DNA from: Bacteroidales bacterium
Lineage (GTDB): Bacteria; Bacteroidota; Bacteroidia; Bacteroidales; Muribaculaceae
Direction of reading: 5' to 3'
Assembly (NCBI GenBank): GCA_900767075.1
Contig: CAAFXX010000179.1
Span: 1 to 9,275, forward strand
DNA length: 9,275 bases
Shown: positions 1-7,221 of the stretch, one piece after another
How positions within the stretch are numbered: position 1 is the first letter of the stretch
How the letters are laid out: every line of letters starts with the position of its first letter
The notes under the pieces: model-generated
Told to the model about the DNA's origin: nothing
Database searches by the model: none
Seen by the model: the letters and a program-made list of their open reading frames with translations, nothing else
Made by a program: the position numbers and the translations under genes

Positions 1-2364
1 CTCAGCGGACTTTCCGATGACCTCTACACAGTCGGAGAATATGGAGGCGAGGCATCGATTATCGCTGCCGACGGAATGATCCGGACAGTGAAGGACTGGC
101 TGAAAACCACTCATAACGTCGATATCACGGAATTCCCGGAAATCATCACTTACGAGAACGTTTTCCGTCTCTTCCGCGCATCCTCAGTCAACAAAGGTGC
201 CAACCGCTTAGGGCTGGTATATTACGGAACCTATCCAGGGGTAGAGGACTACTATCCTTTCTATTCGATGTATCTGGTACTTGACGCCGACCCTGACGAG
301 GCGACGCCTCTGGATATCAGGGTGTCAAAGATGCCCGGCATCTCGACCGTCTCACTTGAATGGGACATACCCTTTGCATGCCGTCGCACCATAACCGGCT
401 ACAACATCTACCGTGACGGAACTAAAATAAACGACACGCCGGTAACCGAAAAGGAATTCTACGACGTCAACGTTCCGACAGGCATCCATACCTACAGGAT
501 CAGCACCGTCTGCGACGGCGGCGAGACGCCTCAGAGCGAATCCGTAAGTTTTGAGATGACCGAAGCACTGTCAGTCAACGCGCCGGCGGTGCTGACAGCC
601 CGTCAGCGCGGGTACAACCGCGTGGACCTTGATTGGAACGCGCCTGATTTCAACAGCGGTTATCTGACATATTGCGACAACGACTCGCAGACCGAAGGTC
701 TCGGCACGTCGCTTGACGGACTATCGATGGAGGCTGCAATCCAATTCCCCGCCAAACAGATGGCGCTTTACAACGGCGCAACGCTTAAGAGCGTTTCGTT
801 CGTTCCACTATCGGCTTGCGATGAATGGAATATTTGCCTGTACCGTCCTACAGCTTCAGGGAAACCCCGCGAAGTCTATTCGCAGAAAATCACTCAGGAA
901 CTGGCTTATGGCGAACCCAATGTGATTGATCTCACCAATCCCTATACGATCGACGGCAACGAGCTGATTATTGCTGTCAGAGCCACCGCCAATAACGCCA
1001 ACCTGCGTATATTCGGCTACCAGCCGGGCAAAGCAAAAGCCGGCTACAGCGACCTGCTGCGCAACTACGACGGGTCAGGCACTCCTTTTGAGTCATTCTA
1101 CGATGCCTCCGAAAAGGTATATGGTTCCGGCATCTCAATGAGCTGGAAGATTAGCGGCAATTTCATTCCCGCCGGAGTGGACGGAAACATCGACACCGTA
1201 ACTTCTTACTCCATTACCGAAGGCGGCATGAAAATCGCCGACACCCGAGATACAGAATTTATCATTGAGGACGTTACGGAAGGCGAGCACACATACGCAG
1301 TATGCGCCAATTACGCCACCGGATCCTCAAGCAAGGATGCAACGGCGCCCGTTACGGTCAACACTACCTCCATGCGCAAGCCCATCGCTGCGCCGGCATA
1401 TGATTACGATTCCGACAAGAAAGAATTGAACGTCAGCTGGACCGCACCCGCCGATGATGACGCCACTGCCGTGACATATGCAACAGGAGCAATCAACGAT
1501 CAGTTCAAGCCATTTGTGCCTGGTTCTAACGAACTGTACGCAGGCGTGGAATTCCCTGCAAACCTGTACAAGACCTACCGCGGATATGAAATCCGCAGCA
1601 TCTCCTTCGTTCCTGCCGCCGATGCCGACTTCAGTTATCAGGTGCTTCAGGACGGCAAGGTCGTGGCGGAAGGCGAAGCTGACAGCTATATTCTACACAA
1701 ATGGAACAAGGTAATGCTTGACCGGCCGATTGAATTCAATCCTCTTTCCGATTATCAGGTGTTGCTGAACGCTTACGATTACAGCGAAGGCAACGGGCCC
1801 TTCCATACATCGACCGATGAACTTGTTCCCAACAGGGGCGATCTTCTGTCGATGGACGGAGAGGAATGGTACACCGTGCTGGAGTTGTCCGGACAATCAT
1901 ACAACTGGATGATAGCCATGGATATAGCCGAGACTGACAGCGGCAGGACGCTGCCTGTCGAGCGTTACGATGTCATTCTTGACAATAAACGCGTCAACGG
2001 CGATGCCGTCACCGGCACCGAATATACGGTCAACACCACCCTGACCTCATCTCAGCCCTTGCGCATTGACGCATATTACCCCGGCTGCACTGATCCCGTC
2101 AAGGGGACGGAGGTCATGGTCATTGTAACTTCAGGCGTTGACGACACTCAGACAGTCAATGTGTCTGTCAACGGCGGCAACGGCTGCATTCTTGTCCGGG
2201 GAGACGAAGTTACCGGAGTCGAGGTATATGACACGACCGGTCGTCTCGTGGCCCGCGGCAGCGCAAACACGGCACGTATCGACGGCATCGCACCGGGAAT
2301 CTACGCTGTAAAAGCTACTGTCAACGGCAAGAAAACCGTAATAGCTAAAATTAATGTGCTTTAA
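1..2364 (+). CDS. Fn3-repeat surface adhesin-like protein with T9SS-type C-terminal domain (5' partial)
   Basis: The reading frame is open from the first base of the window (it starts LSGLSDDLYTV), so the true start and any signal peptide lie upstream; the ATG at 76 is only the first internal Met. No catalytic motif is visible and I do not recognise the N-terminal 100 residues. A canonical Fn3 domain covers about 313-561 (VSLEWDIP, then GYNIYRDGTKI). Two further Fn3-like domains are each interrupted. VDLDWNAP (about 622-645) resumes at SYSITEGGMKIAD (about 1195), and VSWTAP (about 1432) resumes at RYDVILDNKRV (about 1963). The 150-170 residue inserts (about 661-1161 and 1465-1926) resemble each other (FPA, Y.G..., S.SFVP) and look like beta-sandwiches. 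The last 75 residues (VEVYDTTGRLVARG ... GIYAVKA) match the T9SS type A sorting-domain pattern. An exported, surface-attached binding protein is inferred; the ligand is unknown. It is the first visible member of a three-gene operon. Confidence 0.85.
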   Translation, partial: LSGLSDDLYTVGEYGGEASIIAADGMIRTVKDWLKTTHNVDITEFPEIITYENVFRLFRASSVNKGANRLGLVYYGTYPGVEDYYPFYSMYLVLDADPDEATPLDIRVSKMPGISTVSLEWDIPFACRRTITGYNIYRDGTKINDTPVTEKEFYDVNVPTGIHTYRISTVCDGGETPQSESVSFEMTEALSVNAPAVLTARQRGYNRVDLDWNAPDFNSGYLTYCDNDSQTEGLGTSLDGLSMEAAIQFPAKQMALYNGATLKSVSFVPLSACDEWNICLYRPTASGKPREVYSQKITQELAYGEPNVIDLTNPYTIDGNELIIAVRATANNANLRIFGYQPGKAKAGYSDLLRNYDGSGTPFESFYDASEKVYGSGISMSWKISGNFIPAGVDGNIDTVTSYSITEGGMKIADTRDTEFIIEDVTEGEHTYAVCANYATGSSSKDATAPVTVNTTSMRKPIAAPAYDYDSDKKELNVSWTAPADDDATAVTYATGAINDQFKPFVPGSNELYAGVEFPANLYKTYRGYEIRSISFVPAADADFSYQVLQDGKVVAEGEADSYILHKWNKVMLDRPIEFNPLSDYQVLLNAYDYSEGNGPFHTSTDELVPNRGDLLSMDGEEWYTVLELSGQSYNWMIAMDIAETDSGRTLPVERYDVILDNKRVNGDAVTGTEYTVNTTLTSSQPLRIDAYYPGCTDPVKGTEVMVIVTSGVDDTQTVNVSVNGGNGCILVRGDEVTGVEVYDTTGRLVARGSANTARIDGIAPGIYAVKATVNGKKTVIAKINVL

Positions 2365-2368
2365 AGAA

Positions 2369-4300
2369 ATGTCAAGAATATTCATAACAATTGCAGCGGC
2401 ACTGGCACTGGCTGGAACACTTCCGGCAGGCGCAGAAACCGCCACATTCGGATATACCAACGGCAATCAGGGCAAAAGCTATGTTTTTTCCAACAATACT
2501 TCTGATTCCGGTCTGGCATTGCGCCTCAATCCCGGCAAGACAGCCCTGCTAAAGGGGCGGTCCATTACAGGACTGCGTGTATCTTTCGGCTCCCGCAACA
2601 CCACCGACAGTCAGGCTGTTATATTTCTGACAAAGGAACTGGGCGGCACGCCTTTGCGCACAGCCACCGTGACTATTGACAAAGCCAATACCTGGCTTGA
2701 CTTCAATTTCGATCAGCCGTATGCAATCGGTGCCGATGAAGGCGACCTCTACATAGGATACACTCTTTCTACGGGAGTCAACACCAATTACAAACCGTTG
2801 TCGGCAGATTTAAGCGATGACATCGATGACATCGCCTACATTTTCAACGGCACGTCATGGAGCGATATGTACGGATCGAACCGAGGTATGCCCAACATAT
2901 ACGCTATACTCGATTCACATGTTGATTTCGCCGACATTCTGGTGAAACCGTTCTCCGGCACCGGTTCATATATGCATCCGGGTGAAGGCGATAAAGTCAT
3001 GGCTACGGTCTATAATCTCGGATCGCAGGCCATTACCTCGCTGGAGGGCACGATTTCATGCCGCGGTACGGAAACCGCCTTGAAACTCGACAATCTGTCG
3101 ATTGCCCACGGCAGTGATTATACATTCCCCCTTCCTTCGGGTTATGACACACAGACCGGTGTCTCCGGCATCTCTATGCGTATTGACCGTCTCAATGGTG
3201 GAGCGGACGCCGATCCTGCCGACAACTCCACCGATGCGAAAGTCTGCTTCTACCCTGCCGACAACGAGCGCGGCATTATGTTGGATTTCTTCACAGGCCA
3301 GGGATGCTCGCAGTGCCCCGGCGGACACAATACACTGCACTCGGTGTTGTCGTCACTCGACACCTCTGACGAGGTGTTCTATGTGGCGCATCACGCCGGA
3401 TACGCCGCCGACCAGTTGACCAGCAATATGGCTGCCGACCTTACAGCCCTGTACCCCGGGACATCTACCTACGCACCTGCTGTCTCTGTATGCAGGACAC
3501 CCAACGAGAACGGCAACATCGTCGCCAACATCTCCACCTCCGACATTCAGAAACGCATTTCAGCCGCACAGGCCAGCGAGCCATTCGTTTCTCTCGACGT
3601 CAGCACCGCGATAGATCCCGTGACACGCGAGTTCAAGATGGACGCCAACGTATATTGCTTCAAGGAAATTGACGGTGCACAGACAGCGTTCAACGCCTTT
3701 TTGGTACAAGACGGCATAACCGCCTTACAAATCAACGGAGGCAACGAATATCGGCATGACTGCGTTGACCGCATTCCGCTGTTCGGCACGTGGGGAAAGG
3801 AGTGCGTCCTGCAGGAAGGCAAAACGACATCATTCAGCACTATATGCACCATTCCCGAAAGAATCCAAAGTGACTTCTGGACCGAGAAAACCATCGGGAA
3901 AGTCTCATCCATGCCATCGGTGGAAAATGCCGGGGATGCCACCTTTGACGCCCCATTGGAGAATATGCGCCTTGTGGTTTACGTCGCCCGGCATGATCCC
4001 AAACGGTACGACGGCTTTGCCGTTGTGAATGCCGCGCAGGTCAAGTTGGGCGACAGCAAGCGCCAGAAGGGGTTCCCTGAAAACAGCGGTGTCAATGACC
4101 TCACGGCCGATAAAACCGGCTGCGACATCAGCATCGTGGACGGCATGATTCAAGTATCCGGCGACATGGCATCGGTTCATGCCTATACACTCGATGGCAG
4201 GCAGCTGGATGTCGACTCCCGTCTAAATGCGGGAATCTACGTTGTCAGGGCAATTGACCGCACAGGCAACGCAACAGTAAAAAAATTCATTGTAAGATGA
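2369..4300 (+). CDS. Omp28-related exported protein with N-terminal beta-sandwich, CxxC thioredoxin-like region and sorting domain
   Basis: I chose ATG 2369, giving 643 residues and a compact signal peptide (MSRIFITIAAALALAG, likely cut after AGA near residue 22) 4 nt after the previous stop. ATG 2354 would add MCFKE and overlap the previous gene by 11 nt; it cannot be excluded. Residues about 25-183 form a beta-rich module like the inserts of the preceding protein. Residues about 185-293 look like a CARDB/Ig-type domain. Residues about 300-570 resemble the Omp28 outer-membrane protein family: LDFFTGQGCSQCPGG carries CSQC at 313-316, and GGNEYRHDCVDR lies downstream. The last 65 residues (GVNDL, VHAYTLDGRQL, GIYVVRA, KKFIVR) are a T9SS-like sorting domain. 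The CxxC is at the usual site of an active thioredoxin fold, but redox activity is inference. Omp28 proteins are reported as surface or adhesin-like, with no settled function. The gene ends in an ATGA overlap with the protease gene. Confidence 0.85.
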   Translation: MSRIFITIAAALALAGTLPAGAETATFGYTNGNQGKSYVFSNNTSDSGLALRLNPGKTALLKGRSITGLRVSFGSRNTTDSQAVIFLTKELGGTPLRTATVTIDKANTWLDFNFDQPYAIGADEGDLYIGYTLSTGVNTNYKPLSADLSDDIDDIAYIFNGTSWSDMYGSNRGMPNIYAILDSHVDFADILVKPFSGTGSYMHPGEGDKVMATVYNLGSQAITSLEGTISCRGTETALKLDNLSIAHGSDYTFPLPSGYDTQTGVSGISMRIDRLNGGADADPADNSTDAKVCFYPADNERGIMLDFFTGQGCSQCPGGHNTLHSVLSSLDTSDEVFYVAHHAGYAADQLTSNMAADLTALYPGTSTYAPAVSVCRTPNENGNIVANISTSDIQKRISAAQASEPFVSLDVSTAIDPVTREFKMDANVYCFKEIDGAQTAFNAFLVQDGITALQINGGNEYRHDCVDRIPLFGTWGKECVLQEGKTTSFSTICTIPERIQSDFWTEKTIGKVSSMPSVENAGDATFDAPLENMRLVVYVARHDPKRYDGFAVVNAAQVKLGDSKRQKGFPENSGVNDLTADKTGCDISIVDGMIQVSGDMASVHAYTLDGRQLDVDSRLNAGIYVVRAIDRTGNATVKKFIVR

Positions 4301-6384
4301 GAAAATCTGTCATAATATTGACAACCATGATTCTGGCGGGAGCTTCGGCGACCGCCGGAATCTTATCACCCCGGGGGGTGATGGAATCAGCGGGTCCGAC
4401 AACACGTGCCTCACAGACTGTATCGGCATATATCGTTGCCGAAGAAGGGGCTGACCCATGGGAAAGCCTGAAGAAATCAGGCATCGTCATCAATCTGCGC
4501 AACGGACGCATGGCAACGGCGCGCATGGACCGCCATATGCTTCGGGAAATTGCCGATTTCCCGGGCGTGGCATACGTACAGACCGCCACCGGTGTGGAGA
4601 GTATGCTTGACAACGCCCGACAGGAAACCTGCATCGCCGACTGCTGGCAGACAGTCACTGCCGGCAATCCCGACGGTTTCAATGGCAGCAATGTCGTGGT
4701 CGGAATTATCGATGCCGGATTCGATTATGGTCATGAATCGTTCCGCGACAGCAAGGGAAACCTCCGCATAGAGCGCGTATGGGAACAGTCGACCGAACCG
4801 GCAGACGGCATGATTTCCCCCGAAAAATATGGTTATGGAGTTGAATTACGGGATGCCGGTGCAATTGCCAAAGCACAGGCAGACATTACCGGAAATTCCC
4901 ACGGGACACACGTAGCGTCAATTGCAGCAGGCAGCAGCGGCTTCAGAGACGGTGCGTTCAAGGGGGTTGCTCCCGGTGCAAGAATAGTGTTGGTCAGCAT
5001 GGGCGAATACAACCGCGACAACGTGAACCTGACTAACGCCATATCTTATATATTCGACTATGCCGAAAGTCTGGGATTGCCCTGTGTCATAAACCTGAGC
5101 CTCGGCAATCACGCCGGACCGCACGACGGCACGAGTCCCTTCGACCAAATGGCAGACGCCTTGACAGGTGCCGGACGTCTGCTGGTGGGTTCCGCCGGAA
5201 ACCATGGCTCCGACCATTTCCACTTCGAGAAGAATTTCACTGATCAGGCCATGAACCCGGCACGAACATTTCTGGATTACCGGTCCAACCCGTCCACATA
5301 CAACACCGGAGGAGAGGTGGACATCTGGCTGTCCAAAGACATGACCGCAAAGGTCGAACTGGTCTGCTGGTCCAATGCCAAACAGGAAGCTACCGAACGG
5401 ATTGAACTGGACCTGTCGCCAACCGGTCAGGTCAAACAAGCCGAATTCGGGTCAAATATCAAGGGATCTCTTTCATATACTACTGAATACAATCCTCTGA
5501 ACGGCAAGCTTCACATCCTGCTGACCTCCGGAATCACATCAATCCGTTCGCGACATGGCCTGGGGATTGAGATTACTCCGCTGGCACCGGGACACGTCGA
5601 CATCTGGGCGGACAACACTTATCTCGGACTGACCGATAACGGGCAGGAAGGATGGAGCGGCAGCAACGGGTCGACCATCGCGGAAATCGGAGGGACGGCA
5701 TCAAGGATGCTGTCAGTCGGAGCATACACCACCCGCAACTCCTATACAGTTGAAGGAAGCTCCGAAGCCTTGACTCTTCAGGAGACCGTAGGGTCACTCA
5801 GCAGTTTTTCAAGTTACGGGCCCACCTCCGACGGCAGAATAAAGCCGGAAGTAATCGCTCCGGGATGCTTCATCGTGTCCTCGGTATCGCAGCACGACAA
5901 TACGGGCGTCATACCCCGTGCCGCCACTAATTCGGTGGAAGGAGACCGGGATTATGCCTATGGATACATGCAGGGTACATCGATGTCCGCTCCTTTTGTG
6001 ACAGGCACTGTTGCCCTGTGGCTGCAGGCGGATCCCTTGCTGACACCGGAGACCGTCAAGGAGATTATTTCCCGCACCGCCCGCAGCGAAGGCAGGGAAC
6101 CGGACAGCAAGCACGGTTACGGCAAGATTTCGCCCCGTCAGGGACTGGATATGATCATTTCCGGAGCCGGCATTTCCCGGCCTGCTGTCGACGGCAAATC
6201 ATTCCAGGCAATCGGCGGCAAGGGAATGCTGACCGTGCATGCCTCCGATACGGAGCGCATATCTGTTTACCGCGCAGACGGATCCAATATCGCGGTATGC
6301 AGCGGTACTTCCAGGCTCACTCTCCCTGCCGGCATATACATAGTTGCCGGAAACTCAACTGCGGTCAAAGTCATCGTCCGCTGA
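4297..6384 (+). CDS. Subtilisin-like serine protease (S8 family) with inserted beta domain and T9SS-like C-terminus
   Basis: This 695-residue secreted peptidase starts with a signal peptide (MRKSVIILTTMILAGASATA). Residues about 42-100 look like an I9-type propeptide ending PGVAYVQ. The catalytic set is complete: Asp139 in GIIDAGFDYGHESF, His202 in NSHGTHVASIAAG, oxyanion Asn302 in GSAGNHG, and Ser562 in QGTSMSAPFVTG. The gap between Asn302 and Ser562 is about 260 residues, against about 66 in subtilisin BPN'. Residues about 315-460 form an extra beta-rich domain (VDIWLSKDMTAKVELVCW and following), recalling the jelly-roll insertion of CspA/CspB-like subtilases. SSYGPTSDGRIKPEVIAPG at 505-523 is standard for the family. 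The C-terminus (ISVYRADGSNI, LPAGIYIVAG, VKVIVR) is a short sorting-like domain. The start codon overlaps the previous stop (ATGA), which suggests translational coupling. It may process or turn over its operon partners or degrade host or dietary protein; the substrate is unknown. Confidence 0.93.
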   Translation: MRKSVIILTTMILAGASATAGILSPRGVMESAGPTTRASQTVSAYIVAEEGADPWESLKKSGIVINLRNGRMATARMDRHMLREIADFPGVAYVQTATGVESMLDNARQETCIADCWQTVTAGNPDGFNGSNVVVGIIDAGFDYGHESFRDSKGNLRIERVWEQSTEPADGMISPEKYGYGVELRDAGAIAKAQADITGNSHGTHVASIAAGSSGFRDGAFKGVAPGARIVLVSMGEYNRDNVNLTNAISYIFDYAESLGLPCVINLSLGNHAGPHDGTSPFDQMADALTGAGRLLVGSAGNHGSDHFHFEKNFTDQAMNPARTFLDYRSNPSTYNTGGEVDIWLSKDMTAKVELVCWSNAKQEATERIELDLSPTGQVKQAEFGSNIKGSLSYTTEYNPLNGKLHILLTSGITSIRSRHGLGIEITPLAPGHVDIWADNTYLGLTDNGQEGWSGSNGSTIAEIGGTASRMLSVGAYTTRNSYTVEGSSEALTLQETVGSLSSFSSYGPTSDGRIKPEVIAPGCFIVSSVSQHDNTGVIPRAATNSVEGDRDYAYGYMQGTSMSAPFVTGTVALWLQADPLLTPETVKEIISRTARSEGREPDSKHGYGKISPRQGLDMIISGAGISRPAVDGKSFQAIGGKGMLTVHASDTERISVYRADGSNIAVCSGTSRLTLPAGIYIVAGNSTAVKVIVR

Positions 6385-6404
6385 AAATTAAAATTCATTT
6401 TTAA

Positions 6405-6475
6405 CAAAAGGACATAGCCGGCACAATAGTTTTCCAGAAAATCAAGTGTGTTTCTATCTCCTTTTGGACTTTTTT
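6405..6475 (+). terminator. Possible intrinsic terminator after the protease operon
   Basis: CAAAAGGACATAG at 6405-6417 pairs with CTATCTCCTTTTG at 6454-6466, giving 12 of 13 base pairs, followed by GAC and a run of six T at 6470-6475. The 36-nt loop is long and the stem is A/T-rich, so this is a weak candidate. It lies 20 nt after the protease stop codon, where an operon end is expected. Confidence 0.4.
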
Positions 6476-6516
6476 CAGAAAAAACGCGGTTTTTGATATT
6501 TTTTTGAAATTTTTTT
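6470..6516. other. Phased A/T tracts upstream of the tRNA promoter
   Basis: Runs of T6 (6470-6475), A6 (6479-6484), T5 (6490-6494), T7 (6499-6505) and T7 (6510-6516) have centres about 9-11 bp apart and end about 10 bp before the -33 element. Such spacing can produce intrinsically curved DNA or an UP-like element that stimulates a strong stable-RNA promoter. The pattern is seen directly; the function is inferred. Confidence 0.45.
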
Positions 6517-6525
6517 GTCGAAATA

Positions 6526-6557
6526 CTTGCACGATTCAAAAATTGGTTGTAACTTTG
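6526..6557 (+). promoter_or_regulatory. Bacteroidetes-type promoter for tRNA-Asp
   Basis: The -33 element CTTG (6526-6529) and -7 element TAACTTTG (6550-6557) are separated by 20 bp and match the Bacteroidetes primary sigma consensus (TTTG / TAnnTTTG). Transcription would start around 6564, leaving a leader of about 40 nt before the mature tRNA. It is the only convincing promoter of this type that I found in the window. Confidence 0.78.
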
Positions 6558-6605
6558 CACTCGCAATCGGGAAACAAACAACATCCGAAAGCAAGACATC
6601 TAAAC

Positions 6606-6679
6606 GGTGCGGTAGTTCAGCTGGTTAGAATACAGGCCTGTCACGCCTGGGGTCGCGGGTTCGAGTCCCGTCCGCACCG
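6606..6679 (+). tRNA. tRNA-Asp (anticodon GUC)
   Basis: The 74-nt gene folds as a full cloverleaf. The acceptor arms GGTGCGG (6606-6612) and CCGCACC (6672-6678) pair perfectly, with discriminator G at 6679 as expected for Asp. The D-arm begins GTTCAGCTGGTTAGA. The anticodon stem CAGGC/GCCTG encloses CTGTCAC, placing anticodon GTC at 6640-6642. The T-arm carries GGGTTCGAGTCCC. The next bases are CCG, so CCA is not encoded and must be added by the CCA-adding enzyme. The body is very close to the bacterial tRNA-Asp sequence I know from E. coli. Confidence 0.97.
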
Positions 6680-6692
6680 CCGAGGAGAGAGG

Positions 6693-6735
6693 AAAGAGCA
6701 GCATGGTAAACTTAGGTTTCCTGCTGCTCTTTTTT
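6693..6735 (+). terminator. Intrinsic terminator after tRNA-Asp
   Basis: AAAGAGCAGCA (6693-6703) pairs perfectly with TGCTGCTCTTT (6722-6732), and the second arm runs into a T tract (6730-6735). The 18-nt loop contains a weak inner pairing (GG..AA with TT..CC). It sits 14 nt after the tRNA and 22 nt before aroQ, so it should end the tRNA transcript; readthrough could feed aroQ. Confidence 0.8.
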
Positions 6736-6756
6736 CGTTTATTTATTTCACAGATC

Positions 6757-7188
6757 ATGAAGATTGCAGTCATCAACGGACCGAACCTCAACCGTCTCGG
6801 GCGCCGCGACCCGGAGCAATACGGACGCGCCGCAGAAAAAGATATTCTCGATATGCTCCGCAAGGAATTCCCTACTGTCGGGTTCGAACATTTCCAATCG
6901 AACAGCGAAGGCGAGATCATCGACCGCATACAGCAAATCGACGACGACGGCATCGACGGGCTTATAATAAACCCAGGGGCATATTCACACTATTCATATG
7001 CCATCGCCGACGCCCTTCTCGACTGTCACGGGCATTTTCCAATCGCCGAGGTGCATCTTTCGCAGATTTTCAACCGCAACGCGCACCGGCACCGTTCCGT
7101 CACCGCCCCCCATGCCGACGTGTTGATTGCCGGAGCCGGCGCAAAAGGATACCTTCTCGCAGCCTCCTATATCATCGGCATTGCATAA
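6757..7188 (+). CDS. aroQ: 3-dehydroquinate dehydratase, type II
   Basis: The enzyme converts 3-dehydroquinate to 3-dehydroshikimate in the cytosolic shikimate pathway leading to aromatic amino acids and chorismate. The protein has 143 residues, normal for the type II dodecameric family. It opens with MKIAVINGPNLNRLG, and catalytic Tyr22 lies in EQYG. FQSNSEGEIID is the substrate-binding segment. INPGAYSHYSYAIADAL supplies Asn72 and His78, and EVHLS supplies Glu98 and His100. RHRSVTAPHADVLIAGAGAKGYLLA is the usual C-terminal signature. I chose ATG 6757 because the family motif begins immediately there; the upstream in-frame ATG at 6703 lies inside the tRNA terminator. No separate promoter is visible between the terminator and the gene, so expression may rely on readthrough or an atypical promoter. 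Confidence 0.95.
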   Translation: MKIAVINGPNLNRLGRRDPEQYGRAAEKDILDMLRKEFPTVGFEHFQSNSEGEIIDRIQQIDDDGIDGLIINPGAYSHYSYAIADALLDCHGHFPIAEVHLSQIFNRNAHRHRSVTAPHADVLIAGAGAKGYLLAASYIIGIA

Positions 7189-7221
7189 TAAGGATCACGC
7201 GCTGTCAGTAAATCATTCCAA

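Noticed and set aside
2818..2836. Short tandem repeat (GATGACATC twice)
   Set aside because: Two copies of 9 bp encoding DDIDDI are explained by an acidic protein loop; there is no extended array.
4918..5439. Minus-strand open frame (173 codons) inside the protease gene
   Set aside because: It is fully antisense to the conserved subtilase catalytic region and has no recognisable product.
6703..6756. Upstream in-frame start for aroQ
   Set aside because: It would add 18 residues encoded by the terminator stem and T tract, while the type II dehydroquinase motif begins exactly at 6757. The hydrophobic extension resembles a signal peptide only because of the T-rich DNA.
6504..7211. Plus-strand open frame (235 codons) spanning the promoter, tRNA-Asp and aroQ
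   Set aside because: It runs through the tRNA and terminator and its Arg-rich product overlaps aroQ in another frame.
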